Assembly: GCA_028692205.1 (NCBI GenBank)
Contig: JAQUXV010000100.1
Location: forward strand, 1 to 8,314
DNA length: 8,314 bases
Source of the DNA: Eubacteriales bacterium
GTDB lineage: Bacteria; Bacillota_A; Clostridia; Christensenellales; Aristaeellaceae
Reading direction: 5' to 3'
Shown: positions 6,439 to 8,314 of the stretch, piece after piece
Layout of the letters: each line of letters starts with the position of its first letter
Numbering within the stretch: position 1 is the stretch's first letter
The notes under the pieces: generated by a model
What the model was told of the DNA's origin: nothing
Seen by the model: the letters and a program-made list of their open reading frames with translations, nothing else
Database searches by the model: none
Translations under genes and position numbers: made by a program

Positions 6439-6467
6439 AGTATACCATACCGGCGCGCGTTTGTCAT
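6439..6467 (-). promoter_or_regulatory. Sigma-70/SigA promoter with extended -10 for wecE
   Basis: On the minus strand ATGACA (6462-6467, 5 of 6 matches to TTGACA), a 17-nt spacer and TATACT (6439-6444, 5 of 6 matches to TATAAT) form a near-consensus promoter, with TGG just before the -10 giving an extended -10 element. It lies between the end of the second ATP-grasp gene and wecE, and predicts a leader of about 43 nt. Confidence 0.78.
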
Positions 6468-6488
6468 AGCAAACGGGGCGGGATACCG

Positions 6489-7346
6489 CTAAACGCGTTT
6501 TGCAATCCCGTCCAGATACATGCCAGCAATATCCATGTCGCTGGTGCGGTACAGCATACGGCTGCCCACCACGTCTTCCACTTCGCTCACCACAGGCGCG
6601 CCCTGATGGTACAACAGGTCCACCCCCGCCATGCAAAGCGGAGCGCCCGCGTTTTCAAAACGCGCGATCACGCTTTCGGCAAGCGCTTTTTCCGCCGGGG
6701 TCAGGCTATGCGGTTCCACCGCCCCGCCGCGTTTGAAATTGCTGATAATGCCTTCTTTCGCCGTGCGAAGAACCGCCGCTACAATTTGCCCGAACAGCAC
6801 GTAAACACGCAAATCCCGTCCCGCGCCATCCGCCAGCTGCTGCTCGATAATATCCATCGGCAGTATCTCGTCCACCGCTTCCCGCCACTCATATTCGTTG
6901 GCTACCCGCTGTACGCGGTCGCCCCCGTGGCTCTGCGCGGGTTTAACCACCAGCGGGTATTCCCCCTCCGGGGGCGCGACGGCGTAACGGTGGCTCACAA
7001 ACCGGGTCGCGAGCATCGGCAGCCCTGCCAGAAACTGGTGCGTTTTTCGCTTGTCGTTGCAGAGGTCGCATACTTTGGAACCGTTGAATACCGGCACGCC
7101 CAGCCGCTCGAACTGCGCGCTCAGCAGGCTGTCCCGCTGGCGGGAAATCACAAAGTCCGGAAGCGTCTCACGCCCGTCCCGGGTCAGCATCAGCGCGCCG
7201 CCCGCCTTCACGCCCAGCTTCAGTTGGGTGGTGCGTACGGTTTGCAGTTCCAACTCGCGCTTCAGCCCCTCGCGGGTCATGTGGTCGGCAAAAGCCTGAT
7301 TCTGTTTCAAATCGCCTTCGTCATAAACAAGCCAGCCGGTTTTCAC
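6489..7346 (-). CDS. ATP-grasp ligase-like protein with EVED metal motif
   Basis: A 285-residue ATP-grasp protein related to RimK-type ligases, which use ATP to activate a carboxylate and join it to an amine. Visible landmarks are CNDKRKTHQFLAGLP (96-110, the segment opening the ATP-grasp region), YPLVVKPAQSHGGDRV with the ATP lysine K135, EQQLADGAGRDLRVYV with D178 and R180, VLRTAKEGIISNFKRGG with R194 and N203, and GVDLLY with D243. The last metal motif reads SEVEDVVGSRMLY (254-266): E255 is kept but the usual Asn of EVN is Glu257. Other residues needed for ATP binding seem present, so it may still be active with altered metal geometry. The start is a GTG; GGAGG 8 nt upstream lies in the last codons of the preceding ATP-grasp gene, and only 3 nt separate the two, so translation is probably coupled. 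The two proteins may form a heteromer or act in sequence. Substrates are unknown. Confidence 0.85.
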   Translation of the reverse strand: MKTGWLVYDEGDLKQNQAFADHMTREGLKRELELQTVRTTQLKLGVKAGGALMLTRDGRETLPDFVISRQRDSLLSAQFERLGVPVFNGSKVCDLCNDKRKTHQFLAGLPMLATRFVSHRYAVAPPEGEYPLVVKPAQSHGGDRVQRVANEYEWREAVDEILPMDIIEQQLADGAGRDLRVYVLFGQIVAAVLRTAKEGIISNFKRGGAVEPHSLTPAEKALAESVIARFENAGAPLCMAGVDLLYHQGAPVVSEVEDVVGSRMLYRTSDMDIAGMYLDGIAKRV

Positions 7347-7349
7347 TTT

Positions 7350-8225
7350 TTACGCCTCCAAACGTTTGGCAATCTCCAAAAACAGTTCGTCCGCCATGTT
7401 GACGCCGGTACAGCTCAAAGTCGTTTTGAAATGTGCGTTACTGTTGACTTCGCAAAGCAGGGGGCCGTTTTTGCCGAACAGAATATCCACGCCCGCGAAG
7501 GTCAGCCCCAGTTCCCGCACGGCATGAAGCGCCAGTTCGGCCTCCTCCGCGGTGGGCTGATAGTTTTCCATACTGCCCCCAAGAGTGAGGTTGCTTCGAA
7601 AGTCCTCGGTCGTGCTTTTCCGCAGGATGCTCGCCACTACGCGCTCCCCCACAACGTTTATCCGAATGTCCCTGCCGTAGCTTTCCTGGATCAGCTTCTG
7701 AAACAGCATCGGCGTGCCCGCCAGCGAGAGCACCTTCTCCCGTAGCTGTTCCAGATCCTGAATCAGGTACACCTGCTGGCCAAAGGAGCCGAAGCATTCC
7801 TTCAACACCAGCGGGAAGCCGAGCTGTTTTGCAACCTCATCCACAAAAGCGGTATCGGTGTAGCCTATAGCGGGAAAGGTTTTAGGCGCCAGAACGGTGC
7901 GCGGCATCGGCAACCCCGCCCGCTTCAGCATCAGGTAGGTAAGCGCCTTATCGTCACATTTCCGGATACTCTCGGAGCTGTTGTAAACGCGCATTCCGCG
8001 CTGTTCCAACTGGGCGGCCAGCGCCACGTCCTTATCCCAGAAAAGCACGAAGTCGTACGTTTCGAGCCGAAATTCTGGCGTATCCACCACCGCGCAAAGC
8101 TCCGCGTTGGTATGAACAGAAAGCTCCATTCCACAGGCTTGTGCGGAATGAAGCAAAAGATAATAGAGTTCGTTGAATTTTGTCGTGTGCAGAAAAGCGT
8201 TGACGACCATCAAGCCGTGCGGCAT
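7350..8225 (-). CDS. RimK-family ATP-grasp ligase
   Basis: A 291-residue RimK-like ATP-grasp protein with all expected motifs: CDDKALTYLMLKRAGLPMPRT at 90-110 (21 residues; key D91, D92, K93 and PxP), FPLVLKECFGSFGQQV at 137-152 with ATP lysine K142, FQKLIQESYGRDIRINVVG at 175-193 with D186 and R188, ILRKSTTEDFRSNLTLGG with R202 and N212, GVDILF with D247, and the metal motif CEVNSNAHF at 258-266 with E259 and N261. The N-terminal 85 residues form the usual pre-ATP-grasp domain. Known relatives add glutamate or another amino acid to a protein, peptide or small molecule (RimK, LysX, coenzyme gamma-F420 ligase); which applies here cannot be told. No signal peptide is seen. GGGAGG 8 nt before the ATG supports the start at 8225. 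It is the first complete gene of the pair. Confidence 0.9.
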   Translation of the reverse strand: MPHGLMVVNAFLHTTKFNELYYLLLHSAQACGMELSVHTNAELCAVVDTPEFRLETYDFVLFWDKDVALAAQLEQRGMRVYNSSESIRKCDDKALTYLMLKRAGLPMPRTVLAPKTFPAIGYTDTAFVDEVAKQLGFPLVLKECFGSFGQQVYLIQDLEQLREKVLSLAGTPMLFQKLIQESYGRDIRINVVGERVVASILRKSTTEDFRSNLTLGGSMENYQPTAEEAELALHAVRELGLTFAGVDILFGKNGPLLCEVNSNAHFKTTLSCTGVNMADELFLEIAKRLEA

Positions 8226-8264
8226 ACCGTCGGCCTCCCTTCCGTCTGCGCCGTGTTTAAGCGG

Positions 8265-8314
8265 TCACAGCGCAACCTCGTCGGGTTGCCGGTTCAGGTG
8301 CTGGGTAAACGAAC
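8265..8314 (-). CDS. Possible 3' end of an upstream gene (partial)
   Basis: On the minus strand one frame reads SFTQHLNRQPDEVAL followed by TGA at 8265-8267, which looks like the C-terminus of a protein whose body lies beyond the right edge. It would end 39 bp before the RimK-like gene and could be in the same operon. A 6-bp hairpin (GCAACC 8272-8277 / GGTTGC 8284-8289) lies inside it. A second frame is also open over this short stretch, so the call is weak. Confidence 0.3.
   Translation of the reverse strand, partial: SFTQHLNRQPDEVAL

Noticed and set aside
6279..7745. Long plus-strand reading frame of 488 codons
   Set aside because: It lies antisense to both ATP-grasp genes and part of wecE, whose motifs are unmistakable. 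The product is rich in Arg, His and Gln without domain-like patterns, and there is no good ribosome site. It also runs through the wecE promoter. It is a by-product of GC-rich codon use.
1..8314. CRISPR arrays, tRNA or rRNA genes, insertion sequences, prophage or attachment sites
   Set aside because: No regularly spaced repeats, cloverleaf-like segments, transposase or integrase coding sequence, or terminal inverted repeats were seen on reading both strands.

Overview
The window is GC-rich, tightly packed bacterial DNA with strong Shine-Dalgarno sites (AGGAGG, GGGAGG, GGAGG) in front of most genes. The gene types (paired RimK-like ATP-grasp proteins, a cysteine-cluster flavodoxin-fold protein, a VWA protein beside a Hanks-type kinase) and the spacing suggest a GC-rich Firmicute, perhaps a clostridial or Oscillospiraceae-type organism. 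That assignment is an inference from gene style; no rRNA or tRNA is present to settle it.

Left part (1-3530): a divergent locus. On the minus strand a gene starting at 1555 runs off the left edge. It encodes a protein with two N-terminal membrane segments and a cytoplasmic tail of more than 400 residues that is rich in Pro, Glu, Asp, Ser and Thr. On the plus strand, after a 189-bp divergent spacer, come a stand-alone von Willebrand A (VWA) protein and a Ser/Thr-kinase-fold protein that has unusual catalytic-loop and DFG residues. VWA plus kinase pairs of this kind are known from the 'TerY-P' type phospho-signalling modules. The phosphatase partner (PP2C) and Ter proteins are not visible here.

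Middle (3531-5261): a perfect 17-bp hairpin separates the plus-strand kinase from the converging minus-strand genes. Those are a flavodoxin-fold protein with a CX2CX2CX7C cysteine cluster and a six-helix HdeD/DUF308 membrane protein. Each has an inverted repeat upstream of its start.

Right part (5262-8314): minus-strand genes. Two RimK-like ATP-grasp ligases are separated by 3 nt and appear translationally coupled. They are followed by a WecE-type dTDP-4-keto-6-deoxy-sugar aminotransferase that has its own well-formed sigma-70 promoter with an extended -10. A few codons at the right edge may be the end of another upstream gene. A tempting but unproven reading is that the sugar aminotransferase makes a free amino group that an ATP-grasp ligase could acylate.

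The best candidates for new biology are the divergent membrane-tail/VWA/atypical-kinase locus and the ATP-grasp pair, in which the second member carries an altered metal-binding motif (EVED instead of EVN).
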